Shown: positions 20,027-30,729 of the stretch, piece after piece
Position numbering within the stretch: position 1 is the stretch's first letter
Layout: each line of letters starts with the position of its first letter
Assembly (NCBI RefSeq): GCF_000614975.1
Contig: NZ_BALM01000001.1
Coordinates: forward strand, 1 to 64,000
Reading direction: 5' to 3'
DNA from: Shewanella marina JCM 15074
Lineage (GTDB): Bacteria > Pseudomonadota > Gammaproteobacteria > Enterobacterales > Shewanellaceae
DNA length: 64,000 nucleotides
The notes under the pieces: generated by a model
What the model was told of the DNA's origin: nothing
The model's database searches: none
Seen by the model: only the letters and a program-made list of their open reading frames with translations
Made by a program: the position numbers and the translations under genes

Positions 20027-21571
20027 ATGGCCAATCAACAATTGAAACAGGGATTCTTAGGGCGGGCACTCGATGGCATCGAGCGTGTCGGTAATAAGTT
20101 ACCCGATCCTGCAATGCTGTTCTTGATGCTAATGTTCATCGTTTGGGCATTATCTGCTTTACTCTCTGGTTTTAGTTTTGAAACTATCGATCCTCGTACT
20201 CAAGCTCCTATTGTCGTCAGCAATTTAATGAGTGCTGAGGCGTTAACCCATTTCTTAATGAATATGGTGCCAACTTTTACGAGCTTCGCGCCGTTAGGGG
20301 TTGTATTAGTTGCTATGCTAGGTGTGGGGGTTGCAGAGCATTCTGGCTTTATTAACACCGCATTAAAGCAGATGTTAAAAGTAACACCTGCTAAGTTTTT
20401 AACCCCAGCAGTGGTGCTGGTGGGCATTATTTCTCATACTGCAACTGATGCTGGCTATGTGGTCGTTATCCCATTAGCGGGAGTGATCTTTTTTGCTGTG
20501 GGTCGTCATCCTTTAGCAGGTATTGCAGCCGCATTTGCTGGTGTTTCAGGCGGATTTTGTGCCAACTTTATTCCATCAGGCATCGATCCATTACTGCAGA
20601 GTTTTACTCAATCAGCTGCGCAAATTGTTGATCCAACTATTCAAGTAAACCCTCTAAATAACTGGTTTTTTGCGGCATCATCTTGTATCCCAATCGTATT
20701 AGTGATTTGGTATTTAACCGATAAAATTTTAGAGCCAAGATTACAGCGTACTCATCGTGTTAATAATGATGAAGTTGATGTACCAGCAATGAATGAAGTG
20801 ACAGATAAAGAGCTAAAAGCTTTTCGTATCGCTTCAATTGTGATGATGGCGGCTATTGTCGGTTTCTTCGCATTAGCTTTGCCAGAAAGTTCAACATTAC
20901 GAGATGCGAATGGTTCACTGACCAGCTTTAGCGCTCCGTTAATGAAGTCTATCGTGCCACTGATTTTTATCTTCTTCTTGTTACCGGGTTTGGTTTATGG
21001 CTACTTAACTGGGGCATTTACTAAAACGGCTGATGTGGTTGCTGCCATGTCAAAATCGATGAGCGGCATGGCACACTATATTGTAATGGCGTTCTTCTGT
21101 GCTCAGTTTGTGGCGGCATTTTCACAGTCAAACTTAGGTGCATTGATTGCGGTTGAAGGGGCTGACTTATTAAAAGCGATGAATCTACCGGCTGAAGTGA
21201 CCGTGATAGGTATGGTGTTCTTAGTTGCTTTTGTAAACCTCTTTGTTGGCTCATCATCTGCTAAGTGGGCCTTGATTGGGCCAGTATTAGTGCCAATGTT
21301 AATGCAGCTTAATATTAGCCCTGATTTATCACAAGCGGCTTACCGTATTGGTGATTCAAGCTCTAACATTGTAACGCCATTAATGCCTTATTTCCCATTA
21401 GTGGTGGTTTACTGTCAACGCTATGTGAAAAATATCGGCATTGGTACACTAATCTCGATGATGTTGCCATTCAGTATTAGCTTAATTGCGATTTGGTCAA
21501 CATGGTTGTTGGTCTACTGGGGCTTAGGTTTACCACTGGGATTGGGTGCTAGCTATAGTTATGGTCTGTAA
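20027..21571 (+). CDS. AbgT-family transporter
   Basis: A 514-residue inner-membrane protein with about 11-13 hydrophobic segments. The family-typical opening GIERVGNKLPDPAMLFLML is present, as are SHTATDAGYVVVIPL near residue 138 and GDSSSNIVTPLMPYFPLVVVY near residue 440. AbgT members import p-aminobenzoyl-glutamate (E. coli AbgT) or export sulfonamides (MtrF, YdaH). Which applies here cannot be read. No abgA or abgB hydrolase is adjacent, so folate salvage is not supported by context. The gene is monocistronic with its own terminator. Confidence 0.9.
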   Translation: MANQQLKQGFLGRALDGIERVGNKLPDPAMLFLMLMFIVWALSALLSGFSFETIDPRTQAPIVVSNLMSAEALTHFLMNMVPTFTSFAPLGVVLVAMLGVGVAEHSGFINTALKQMLKVTPAKFLTPAVVLVGIISHTATDAGYVVVIPLAGVIFFAVGRHPLAGIAAAFAGVSGGFCANFIPSGIDPLLQSFTQSAAQIVDPTIQVNPLNNWFFAASSCIPIVLVIWYLTDKILEPRLQRTHRVNNDEVDVPAMNEVTDKELKAFRIASIVMMAAIVGFFALALPESSTLRDANGSLTSFSAPLMKSIVPLIFIFFLLPGLVYGYLTGAFTKTADVVAAMSKSMSGMAHYIVMAFFCAQFVAAFSQSNLGALIAVEGADLLKAMNLPAEVTVIGMVFLVAFVNLFVGSSSAKWALIGPVLVPMLMQLNISPDLSQAAYRIGDSSSNIVTPLMPYFPLVVVYCQRYVKNIGIGTLISMMLPFSISLIAIWSTWLLVYWGLGLPLGLGASYSYGL

Positions 21572-21590
21572 CCGTTAACAGTCAATCATC

Positions 21591-21617
21591 AAACGCCGCT
21601 AATTGAGCGGCGTTTTT
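21591..21617 (+). terminator. Terminator of the AbgT-family gene
   Basis: Stem AAACGCCGCT / AGCGGCGTTT with loop AATTG, followed by T. Confidence 0.9.
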
Positions 21618-21700
21618 GTATCTTGATTGAATATGGCTCACAGCTTTTTGGGGTTTATTAGGGAATAATAAATCACCTTATTCACAGATGTACCCTATAT

Positions 21701-22681
21701 ATGACAACTAAAATAATTTTTGATACAGATCCTGGCATTGATGATGCGATGGCGATTATGTTTGCTGAAGCAAGCGATGCTATTGAGCTAGTTGGTGTTA
21801 CTACTGTTTATGGTAATGCAACCATTGAACATGGCACTAATAATATGCTGTTCTTAAAGCAGAAGTACGGCATGAACTGTGATGTGGCAATGGGCGCCGC
21901 TAAACCATTAATTAGACCACCTGTTGGACCGACAGTGATTGTTCACGGTGAGTCAGGCTTTGGTCATGTAACCGCGCCATTTGTTGAACCTACAGAGTTG
22001 GATGCTCGTCCTGCTTATCAATATATTATCGATCAAGTTAAAGCCAATCCGGGAGAGATTACCTTAGTTGCAGTCGGACCATTAACTAACTTAGCGTTGG
22101 CATTGCAAGTTGAGCCACAGATTACTGAGTGGGTTAAAGAGGTGGTAGTGATGGGCGGTGGCTTTGGCACTTATCAAGGTTACTTTGGTAATGTATCGCC
22201 TTTTGCTGAGGCCAATATTCATGATGATCCTGATGCCGCAGATCTGGTGTTTACGGCCAATTGGCCGGTGGTAATTGTCGGTTTAGATGTGACTCATCAA
22301 AGTGTCTTTAGTGGTCAGTATCTTGATCAGTTGCGTGATGATGCTGGTGAAGTTGGCCAGTTTATTTGGGATATCAGCCGTTATTATTTAGAGTTTTACA
22401 GTAAGCTGCATGGGATGGACGGTTGTCATGTTCATGACCCATCTGCGGTCGCTTATGTGATTGCGCCTGAATTGTTTGGTTTACGTCAAGGCCCTGTACG
22501 CGTGATCTGTGATGGCCCCGCGATTGGTCATACGATGCAAAAAATTACTGATAAAAAGCATCATCATGATGAATGGTCTGATATGCCAGCGCAGCAAGTT
22601 GCGGTGGCGGTTGATGCGCCCGCATTATTAGATTTATATAAAAAGACCTTAGTTAATTATAGTAACAAACTGACTAACTAA
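21701..22681 (+). CDS. Inosine-uridine preferring nucleoside hydrolase
   Basis: A 326-residue enzyme that cleaves the N-glycosidic bond of ribonucleosides for purine and pyrimidine salvage. The calcium-binding signature DTDPGIDDAMAI is at residues 8-19. LVAVGPLTNLALAL is near residue 124, VVMGGGF near residue 149, and the catalytic-histidine region HDPSAVAYV near residue 246. No nucleoside transporter is adjacent. Family members differ in base preference, so no rih symbol is assigned. It converges on metS. Confidence 0.92.
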   Translation: MTTKIIFDTDPGIDDAMAIMFAEASDAIELVGVTTVYGNATIEHGTNNMLFLKQKYGMNCDVAMGAAKPLIRPPVGPTVIVHGESGFGHVTAPFVEPTELDARPAYQYIIDQVKANPGEITLVAVGPLTNLALALQVEPQITEWVKEVVVMGGGFGTYQGYFGNVSPFAEANIHDDPDAADLVFTANWPVVIVGLDVTHQSVFSGQYLDQLRDDAGEVGQFIWDISRYYLEFYSKLHGMDGCHVHDPSAVAYVIAPELFGLRQGPVRVICDGPAIGHTMQKITDKKHHHDEWSDMPAQQVAVAVDAPALLDLYKKTLVNYSNKLTN

Positions 22682-22698
22682 GGTATTAGCGGTTGAGA

Positions 22699-22732
22699 CA
22701 GAGCTTGCCTTGGGTTAGCTCTGCACTTTTTT
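22699..22732 (+). terminator. Terminator after the nucleoside hydrolase gene
   Basis: Stem CAGAGCT / AGCTCTG with an 11-base loop, followed by CA and then C with T6. It overlaps the 3' end of metS on the other strand. Confidence 0.6.
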
Positions 22733-22819
22733 CTTCATCGCAATACGAATACAAATTGCAGCGCCGCCCCAAGTTAAGGTGAGGGCGATAAGCATCATAA
22801 CAATGGCACTGGTCGACAT
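22715..22819 (-). CDS. metS: Methionine/alanine import NSS transporter small subunit MetS
   Basis: A 34-residue peptide with one hydrophobic helix (AIVMMLIALTLTWGGAAICI) and a basic tail RIAMKKKVQS. This fits the MetS subunit that accompanies NSS-family MetP transporters. GGGAG lies six to seven bases before the ATG. It starts 24 bp downstream of the large transporter subunit on the same strand. It is easily missed because of its size. Confidence 0.85.
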   Translation of the reverse strand: MSTSAIVMMLIALTLTWGGAAICIRIAMKKKVQS

Positions 22820-22843
22820 ATTAAGCTCCCTTTCATTTAAGTT

Positions 22844-24316
22844 TTAGCTCGCAGTTTTCAGACTACGCACATTGATAGTTATACTGACGATTAACATTAA
22901 TGCTACCGTGCCCCAGCCAATCACAAATAGATCTAATGTTGGATAACCACCATAACCTTCATTAATGGTATTAATTAAGTTGGTGCTGAAGATAGCAATA
23001 AGTAACAGTGGGCTAATAAATTTAATACAAATATCAAACCAGATACCGATTTTGAAATCGCTGATGCTATTGGTGTATTCACGAATAGTGGCTGCTTTGA
23101 CAAGGAATACAATAATCAATAACTCAATTAAACAGCTAGCTAATAGCACGACGTTATTGACAAAGTAATCGACTAAATCGAGTAGTAATAGGCCGCCATT
23201 AGTCGCAAAGGCCATTGAAAGTATATAACCAATAGCACAGACCCAAATGGTGGCCTTTTTACGGTTAACATTTAACTTATCAATAATGCCTGAAACTACC
23301 GCTTCAATAATTGAGATATGTGAGCTTAATCCTGCTACTACAAGAGCCAAAAAGAACAATGGCCCTAAAATATAAGGTAATGGTAATAAATTAATGGCTG
23401 CGGGTAGAGTGACAAAGGCTAAGCCTACGCCTGAGTTGACCACTTCGGTAATAGGTTTAGCTTGTTCAGTGGCCATATAACCTAAGATTCCAAAAATCAG
23501 CATACCGCCTAAAATAGAGAAGCCACAATTAATTAATACCGTCATAAAGGCATTATTATTAACGTCTGATTTGTCGGGTAAGTAGCTTGAGTAGGAGATC
23601 ATAACGGCAAAGCCGACGCTTAATGAAAAGAAGATTTGACCATAAGCGGCTGACCAGACTTGTGGGTCGAGAATTTTGCTGAAATTAGGTTCAAAAAGAT
23701 AATTAAGACCAGAAATTGCTCCTGGTAACATCAATACTCGTACAATCAGTAAAATAACCATAATAAATAACAATGGCATCATAATTTTACCTGCACGCTC
23801 AATACCTGCTTTTACGCCTGAAAAAATAGCGGTAAAAGTAATTGCCCAAGCAATGGTCATTGGAATGGCAATATGCCATTGAAAGTTACCTAAACTAAGT
23901 GGGCTATGATCATCTAATTTTAAAAACTCTTTGAAAAAGTAGCTATTGGTATCTGTCCCCCAAGATTGATCGAATGACATCGCTAAATAGGAGATTGCCC
24001 AACCAATAATCGCGACATAATAGACGCCAATTGCTGCAGAGCAGAACACTTGCAACCAGCCGAGCCATTCCATTTTGACATTCAGTTTACTGAACATTTT
24101 AGGTGCTGCACTGCGAAATTTATGCCCTAAACCAAATTCCATGATCATGATTGGAATACCCGCTGAAATCATGGCAAATAGGTAGGGGACAAAAAATGCG
24201 CCGCCGCCATTTTCATAAGCCATATAGGGGAAGCGCCAGATATTGCCAAGGCCAATGGCTGATCCTACTGCGGCTAGAATAAAACCGACTCTTGAATTCC
24301 ATTGCTCTCTTTGCAT
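22844..24316 (-). CDS. metP: Sodium-dependent amino-acid transporter, NSS/SNF family (MetP-like)
   Basis: A 490-residue inner-membrane protein with about 12 helices. The NSS signature GSAIGLGNIWRFPYMAYENGG near residues 18-37 (the sodium and substrate site) is intact. An adjacent MetS subunit suggests the methionine/alanine-importing MetPS type. Substrate is inferred from that pairing only. Two adjacent ATGs (24319 and 24316) are possible starts, and AGAGGA upstream is better spaced for the second. It is transcribed away from the cytochrome gene, sharing a 646-bp intergenic region. Confidence 0.85.
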   Translation of the reverse strand: MQREQWNSRVGFILAAVGSAIGLGNIWRFPYMAYENGGGAFFVPYLFAMISAGIPIMIMEFGLGHKFRSAAPKMFSKLNVKMEWLGWLQVFCSAAIGVYYVAIIGWAISYLAMSFDQSWGTDTNSYFFKEFLKLDDHSPLSLGNFQWHIAIPMTIAWAITFTAIFSGVKAGIERAGKIMMPLLFIMVILLIVRVLMLPGAISGLNYLFEPNFSKILDPQVWSAAYGQIFFSLSVGFAVMISYSSYLPDKSDVNNNAFMTVLINCGFSILGGMLIFGILGYMATEQAKPITEVVNSGVGLAFVTLPAAINLLPLPYILGPLFFLALVVAGLSSHISIIEAVVSGIIDKLNVNRKKATIWVCAIGYILSMAFATNGGLLLLDLVDYFVNNVVLLASCLIELLIIVFLVKAATIREYTNSISDFKIGIWFDICIKFISPLLLIAIFSTNLINTINEGYGGYPTLDLFVIGWGTVALMLIVSITINVRSLKTAS

Positions 24317-24962
24317 CATTTATCCTCTTACTGGTGTGGTTGTTACTGCTTATTTTGATTGTTTTTACAGTACAACAATTGACCGTTATAACTTATAACC
24401 TCGTTTCTTTTTGGTTAAAATTCAAGTTATTTGTAATATTTTTTTAACAAATCGGTAGGTGTGATGATTAAAATAAAATGAAGGGGTCTCTAAATTAATT
24501 ATAAAATTCGATTTATATTTAATGTTTTTTTAGGCGATATAATTGATACGTTAATTTATTTATTGTTATTAAAATATATTGTTCAATATTGATGTTTACA
24601 TAATTATCGTAAAAAATGGCTTTAATAATGATGCTTAGCCAAATCAAAGTGAGTGCTGCTCCAAATTTTTAGCGCGTAACATGTCTCATATTGGTAAGTG
24701 TTTGTTAACTCTGTCACAAACTGGTTTCATCGGTTTGCTCTATCGATCCTCAATTGTTATATACCGCCCCACTAATTTAGTCGTTAGTTAATCAGAGTTT
24801 TTGAAATAAGTTTTTATGAATTATCTGCAACTTACAATTATTTGTGAGTGCGGCGCTATATCACCATAAAAATTATTCATTAATTAATTTTGGAACAGCC
24901 TAAGGATTAATCATTAGCAAGTTAATGGCTTGCTTAAAAATTGCTTAATTTAGAGAAATTGA
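24317..24962. other. Intergenic region between metP and the multiheme cytochrome gene
   Basis: The 646 bp are very A+T-rich and without a credible coding frame. They must hold divergent promoters. A short hairpin AGCAAG / CTTGCT lies at 24916-24934, just before the cytochrome start. I see no convincing CRP, FNR or ArcA palindrome here. Confidence 0.5.
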
Positions 24963-27517
24963 ATGAATATTATAAAAAAAGTACTGACGTCTTGGTGCGT
25001 TATTTTGGGAGTGATTGCAGCTAGCTTAATTAATGTGGCCAATGCCGCAGATGAAAATCAAGCTGAGGTAAAGCATGCAACTCAGATAACGCATGGGGTC
25101 AGTAATGCTGGTGGTGAGTTTCCTGCGCCACAACAAAACTGTCTTGTTTGTCATGATGGTATTGAACCGATTCGTGCTCATGATTCTGGCATGATGCAGG
25201 CCATTTACAAGAAGGGCTTAGCTGTCGGTGATGCTAATGGCTGTGTGGTATGTCATGGTGGTACACCGACAGAAACACAAGATGTGGCAAAAGCTCACAG
25301 TGGCGCGCCAGCAGGTAATAAACTTGATTTCTTTACACCAGTACCTGGTGCATTGCAGGTGAACGAAAAAACTTGTGGTATGTGTCATCAAGATCATACC
25401 TATAACGTGCATCGTTCAATAATGAATACTGATGCTGGCAAGATTAAAGCAATTACTTGGAGCTGGGGTATTGATACAGATACTCGCGAGCATAAGTACG
25501 GTAACCATGCTGTAGATGATCCTGATGGTAATGTGCCTCGCTTTGGTACTGATACTTATAAAAAGTATATGGTGGCACTCGCTGAAACATTCCCAGATCA
25601 ATTCCCTGATCATTTAAAGGCTATTCCAAATGTAGATGCTGACCAAATTGCTGATTCACCAGAGCTAACGGCTTTCTCGACTTTACGTAACTGTAATAAG
25701 TGTCATTTATCTAATAAAGGCTCACAAGATCGTGGTCACTTCCGTGGTATGGGATGTTCTGCATGTCATATGTTATATAGCACTGAAGGCTATTATGAAG
25801 GCGATGATAAAGCAATTGATAAGACTAAGCCGGGTAAGCCTATGGTGCATACCATGCAAGGTACTCGTAAGTCTAAGCTTGAGGTTAATGGTCAGGTTGT
25901 CTCAGGTATTCAAAACTCAACTTGTGCATCTTGTCACTCAGCAGGTCGTCGTATTGGTTTTGCTTACCAAGGCATGATGGCTTTAGGTCATTCTGATAAC
26001 CGTGGTCCGTTTGATGAGAATGGTCAGCCGCAAAAAACCAATGGCGGTTATACCTACAAGTATATTCAAGACGATGCCCACCATCGTGTAGACCAAGATG
26101 GTAAGCAGATCGGTGGTTTATTATGTCAAGATTGTCATACCACTAACTCGATGCACGGTAACGGTAATATTGGCACAACAACCTTAGCGACAGTTGAGAT
26201 TGAATGTTCTGATTGTCACGGTACACCGAAGAAATTCCCTTGGGAATTACCGATTGGCTATGGTGATGAACTTGCTAAAGCATTAGTAGGTAATGAGCCT
26301 CGAGGATTAGCAGATAAGCCTATGGCGGTAACGTCTGAGTTTGCGACGGTTTATCCAAAGCAAGATGGCTATTTGATGTCTGCTCGTGGTAACCCATTAG
26401 GTAACGTAGTTAAGTCTGGTGATAAGGTGATTGTTCATTCGGCTTCTGGTAGTGATTTTGCTGTACCAGTATTAAAGCAACTTGAACAAGATAATACATG
26501 GTCAAATCCTGCCAAGGCTCGTCCAGCGATGGTGGGGGTTGATGCGCATATGGAAAAACTTGAGTGTTACTCATGCCATGCGACATGGGCTGCTCAATAT
26601 TATGGTTATAAATACTTAACGGACTTTAGAAAAGATTCGATTGATTGGATTGCATCAGCAGCTAAAACTAATCCAGATGGCACTTCAGTTGACTATACCG
26701 TGATTATGAAAAAGTCCCTGGGGCAACAACCTTATATGACTATAGCCATACACGTTGGGAGCAACCTGTATTAGGTAATAACGCCGAAGGGCGAGTAACA
26801 CCATTAGTAGGAGTTATTCAGACTGTCGGCTCGGTAATCGATAAAGATGGCAATATGGTGGCAACTAACCAAATTGCAGTGCGAGAAGATGGTATTAAAG
26901 CGATGGAGCTTGCACCATTAAATCCCCATACAACCTCTAAGCAAGCGCGCGAGTGTGTTGACTGTCATGGTAATAAAAAGGCAGTTGGATTCGGGAGTGA
27001 TGGTGGTATATACGATAATAATCAAGCGCAGGCTAAATATGCTGATGCTAAGAATATTAATGGCGAGCCGTTAAGTCGTCACGCAACGCCGCAGATCCCT
27101 GCTATTCCTGAGATGACGGGGAACTTTGAAACCTTGCTTGATGCTAACGGTAACCAGCTTATGACGGTTGATTCGCATTGGGCACAGTCTTCACCACTAA
27201 CGGCACATCAGTTAGATAAATTGGACCGACAAGGCACTTGCGTTGCCTGTCACGCCAAAATGGGCAATATGCCAGATGGTTCCATGGCGATGACGGTTCT
27301 AGGTCAAGTGGCTAAAACATTCAATTTAAGCTTTGCGGACGCGAAGGCACATGAAGCCTTATTAAATGAAAATAACTTGATTGTGGCTTGGTTTAAGGTC
27401 ATTGGTATGCTTTCTGGTGCAATTGGCGCGTTATTATTGCTGGGTTATCTTATTTTTAGGAAGCGTATCAACGCGTTACTAAAAAAAGCCCTAATTAAGC
27501 TAACGAGCAAGCTTTAA
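24963..27517 (+). CDS. Eleven-haem periplasmic c-type cytochrome with C-terminal membrane anchor, frameshifted
   Basis: About 851 residues after repair. A signal peptide ends near NVANA (residue 28). Eleven CxxCH haem sites are visible, at about residues 60, 94, 138, 244, 265, 321, 388, 415 and 535 and, after the frameshift, near 663 and 758. A hydrophobic helix close to the C-terminus, then a lysine-rich tail, should anchor it in the inner membrane with haems in the periplasm. As given the frame ends at 26774. One extra C in the CCC at 26716-26718 restores PGATTLYDYSHTRWEQPVLG and the second half. It is not an OmcA/MtrC/UndA lipoprotein, because no lipobox is present. I cannot assign a substrate. 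No partner reductase gene is adjacent. Confidence 0.85.
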
Positions 27518-27535
27518 ATTATCAAACGACTAGCG

Positions 27536-27566
27536 AAGCCGAACTATACTTAGTTCGGCTTTTTTA
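27536..27566 (+). terminator. Terminator of the cytochrome gene
   Basis: A perfect 11-pair stem AAGCCGAACTA / TAGTTCGGCTT with a four-base loop is followed by T5. Confidence 0.92.
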
Positions 27567-27619
27567 TCGGCAGGTTAATAAATTTGCTTATATTGGTTAT
27601 AAAAAATAACAAATATAAA

Positions 27620-27635
27620 TGTGATCTCGATCGTT
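27620..27635. promoter_or_regulatory. Possible CRP site, distal, upstream of sdaC
   Basis: TGTGATCTCGATCGTT matches the 16-base CRP consensus at 12 positions, with a perfect left half-site. Confidence 0.4.
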
Positions 27636-27679
27636 AAAATGTGTGTATTTGCTGGTTGTTATCACATTGCGTTTATTTG

Positions 27680-27695
27680 TGTGATGGTGGTCACA
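27680..27695. promoter_or_regulatory. CRP site upstream of sdaC
   Basis: TGTGATGGTGGTCACA carries both perfect half-sites TGTGA-N6-TCACA. It is about 265 bp before the sdaC ATG. E. coli sdaC is known to be CRP-activated, which supports the reading. Confidence 0.7.
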
Positions 27696-27818
27696 ATTAA
27701 GGTTTTGGTGATGCGCTCTAATACATTAGCTAAAAGTGAATTAGGTTTTTAACTTGTTCCTTAGTTGTTATTAAAAATGTTTTTAAAGTTACCGATATGA
27801 AATTATATTACGGGGAAT

Positions 27819-27834
27819 AGCGATCTGGATCTCA
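27819..27834. promoter_or_regulatory. Possible CRP site, proximal, upstream of sdaC
   Basis: AGCGATCTGGATCTCA matches the CRP consensus at 12 of 16 positions and lies about 127 bp before sdaC. It is weaker than the site at 27680. Confidence 0.35.
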
Positions 27835-27960
27835 ATATTAGTTAAATCTGAAATTAGAATGACTACTTTTTTGAAATTACACGTTATATTTAACTCATAA
27901 ATTAGTTTTTAACTACAATAATTCATTATCGCAATGGCCTTTAAGAAGGTATAAAAAATT

Positions 27961-29244
27961 ATGCAAAAAGCAGCGCAAGATACAACTCAGTCTACTGCTA
28001 AACAAACGGCAGTAAAACTACCATGGACGAGTCAAGATACGACTTGGATGTTAAGTCTATTTGGTACTGCGGTAGGTGCAGGTATCTTATTCTTACCGAT
28101 TAATGCTGGTATGGGTGGCTTCTGGCCGCTAGTTGTTATGGCACTAATCATTGGTCCTATGACCTATTTAGCACACCGTGGTTTATCACGTTTTGTTTGT
28201 TCTTCAAAGATTGAAGGCAGTGACATTACTCAGGTAGTAGAAGAGCATTTTGGTAAAGGTGCAGGTAAAGCAATTACAGTACTGTACTTTTTTGCCATCT
28301 ACCCAATCGTATTAATTTACGGCGTGAGTATTACTAACGTAGTGGATAGCTTCTTAGTACACCAATTAGGTATGGAGTCAATTCCACGTTGGTTACTATC
28401 TGGCGCATTAATTCTAGGTATGATGTCAGTTATGGTTGCTGGTGAGAAACTGATGTTGAAGGTGACTCAGTTCCTGGTTTACCCATTAGTTGCGATTCTA
28501 GCGTTCATGGCGTTATACATGATCCCTAACTGGAAGATGGATGCATTAATGGAAATGCCTAGTGCAGGTGATTTCATTGGTACTATCTGGTTAACTATTC
28601 CAGTATTGATTTTTGCTTTCAACCATTCACCTGCGATTTCACAGTTCGCTGTATCATTGAAGCGTGAACATGGTCAGAATGCATCTCGTAAAGCTGATGT
28701 GATTCTACGTAACACATCACTAATGTTGGTTGGTTTCGTAATGTTGTTCGTGTTCTCATGCGTACTGTCATTATCACCAGCACAGTTAGCTGAAGCAAAA
28801 GCACAGAACCTACCGATTCTGTCTTACTTAGCTAACACATATGATTCAGGTTTCATTGTTTACTTTGCTCCACTAATTGCTTTCATCGCGATTGTATCTT
28901 CATTCTTTGGTCACTACATGGGTGCTACTGAGGGTATGCGTGGTATTATCATCAAGCAAGCTGAAAGCTCTGGTAAGCAAGTTACTGAAAAAGGCATCAA
29001 TAAGTTTATCCTTGGTTTCATGTTCTTCACCATCTGGGGTGTTGCAATTATCAACCCAAGTGTTCTAGGTATGATTGAAGCGTTAGGCGGTCCAATTATC
29101 GCTGCGATTCTTTACCTAATGCCGATGTACGCTGTGTACAAGGTTCCAGCTCTACAGCAATACCGTGGTCGCGTAAGTAACATCTTCGTTATCATCGCTG
29201 GTCTTCTGTCTATGACTGCCATTGTATTCGGTTTACTAAGTTAA
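27961..29244 (+). CDS. sdaC: Serine transporter (HAAAP family)
   Basis: A 427-residue inner-membrane protein with about 11 helices that imports L-serine with protons. The start region [19 protein letters not shown] and the [19 protein letters not shown] segment near residue 220 are typical of SdaC. AAGAAGG lies upstream of the ATG. sdaA follows after 67 bp, so uptake and deamination of serine are encoded together. Up to three CRP-like sites lie in its 443-bp upstream region. Confidence 0.94.
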   Translation: MQKAAQDTTQSTAKQTAVKLPWTSQDTTWMLSLFGTAVGAGILFLPINAGMGGFWPLVVMALIIGPMTYLAHRGLSRFVCSSKIEGSDITQVVEEHFGKGAGKAITVLYFFAIYPIVLIYGVSITNVVDSFLVHQLGMESIPRWLLSGALILGMMSVMVAGEKLMLKVTQFLVYPLVAILAFMALYMIPNWKMDALMEMPSAGDFIGTIWLTIPVLIFAFNHSPAISQFAVSLKREHGQNASRKADVILRNTSLMLVGFVMLFVFSCVLSLSPAQLAEAKAQNLPILSYLANTYDSGFIVYFAPLIAFIAIVSSFFGHYMGATEGMRGIIIKQAESSGKQVTEKGINKFILGFMFFTIWGVAIINPSVLGMIEALGGPIIAAILYLMPMYAVYKVPALQQYRGRVSNIFVIIAGLLSMTAIVFGLLS

Positions 29245-29311
29245 TATTTGTTTGATTTGATAAGAGCCAAGCCAACCGGCTTGGCTTCCTCTTTTCTGAG
29301 GTAAGTAGTTC

Positions 29312-30672
29312 ATGTTTAGCGCATTTGATATTTTTAAAATTGGCGTGGGCCCTTCTAGCTCACACACTGTAGGCCCAATGAAAGCGGCCAAGGAATTTAT
29401 TGACGACCTACGAACTAAAGGTACATTACGTGATATCACTAAGATCACTGTTGATGTATACGGTTCATTATCTTTAACAGGTAAAGGTCACCACACTGAT
29501 ATCGCAATTATTATGGGATTAGGTGGCAATAGCCTGAAACTGTCGATATTGAAGCGATTCCAGAGTTTATTAGTCGTGTTGAACAGACAGGACGTTTACC
29601 AGTAGGCTTACATTGTCATACTGTTGATTTTCCTCAAGGTGCATTAATTTTCCATCCTGAGGCGCTACCGTTGCATGAAAACGGTATGAAGATCCATGCT
29701 TGGATCGGTGAAGAATTATCTTACAGCAAGACTTATTACTCTATTGGCGGTGGCTTTATCGTTGATGAAGAGCACTTTGGTCAAGAAGCTGAAAATGATG
29801 TCACTATGCCTTATCCATTTACTAATGCCGAAGAGATGCTGGCTATTTGTAAAGATAAAGGCATCAGCATCAGTACATTAATGCTTGAAAATGAAAAAGC
29901 ACTGCGTTCAGAAGAAGATATCTACACCGGTTTCGGTCGTATCTGGAGCGTAATGCGTGAAGGTATTGAACGTGGTTGTCACACTGAAGGTGTATTAGCT
30001 GGCCCATTACGTGTTCCACGTCGTGCTGCTGCGCTATACCGTCAGTTAGTGACAGGTGAGCGTTTATCTTCTGATCCTATGGTTATTATCGATTGGGTTA
30101 ATATGTTTGCCCTTGCGGTAAGTGAAGAGAATGCTGCGGGTGGCCGTGTTGTGACTTCACCAACTAACGGTGCAGCAGGTATTATTCCTGCAGTATTAGC
30201 TTATTATGATAAGTTTATTCAGACCGTAGGTCAGAAAGAATATACACGTTTCTATCTAGCATCAGCGGCAATGGGTATCCTTTATAAGCGTAATGCCTCT
30301 ATTTCTGGTGCAGAAGTTGGTTGCCAAGGTGAAGTGGGTGTAGCTTGTTCTATGGCTGCAGCTGGCCTTGCTGAATTGATGGGCGCGAGTCCTGCACAAG
30401 TGTGTATGGCGGCTGAAATCGGTATGGAGCATAACTTAGGTTTAACTTGTGATCCTGTAGCAGGCCAAGTGCAAGTGCCATGTATCGAGCGTAATGCGAT
30501 TGCTTCTGTGAAAGCGGTTAACTCTGCGCGTATGGCGATGCGTCGTAATTCTGAGCCGACAGTAAGCTTAGATAAAGTGATCGCAACCATGTATGAAACA
30601 GGTAAAGATATGTTACCTAAGTATCGTGAAACCAGCCAAGGCGGTTTAGCGATTAACGTTATCAATCTATAA
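29312..30672 (+). CDS. sdaA: L-serine ammonia-lyase (L-serine dehydratase), frameshifted
   Basis: An iron-sulfur enzyme converting L-serine to pyruvate and ammonia, about 453 residues after repair. The [12 protein letters not shown] motif is near residue 15. Cysteines that can ligate the [4Fe-4S] cluster lie in [26 protein letters not shown] and VPCIERNA. As given the frame stops at 29605. One extra C at 29533-29534 (CC to CCC) restores [19 protein letters not shown] and joins both halves. Because one missing homopolymer base explains the break, I treat it as intact in the organism. It is the second gene of the sdaC-sdaA unit. Confidence 0.92.
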
Positions 30673-30690
30673 ATTAGTACCGATAACGAT

Positions 30691-30722
30691 AAAGGCCAAT
30701 CAGTTGATTGGCCTTTTTTATT
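30691..30722 (+). terminator. Terminator of sdaA
   Basis: A long perfect stem AAAGGCCAATCA / TGATTGGCCTTT with a two-base gap between the arms (the inner pairs must open to form the loop) is followed by a T-rich run. Its A-rich left flank could also serve the converging acetyltransferase gene. Confidence 0.9.
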
Positions 30723-30729
30723 TTTACAA

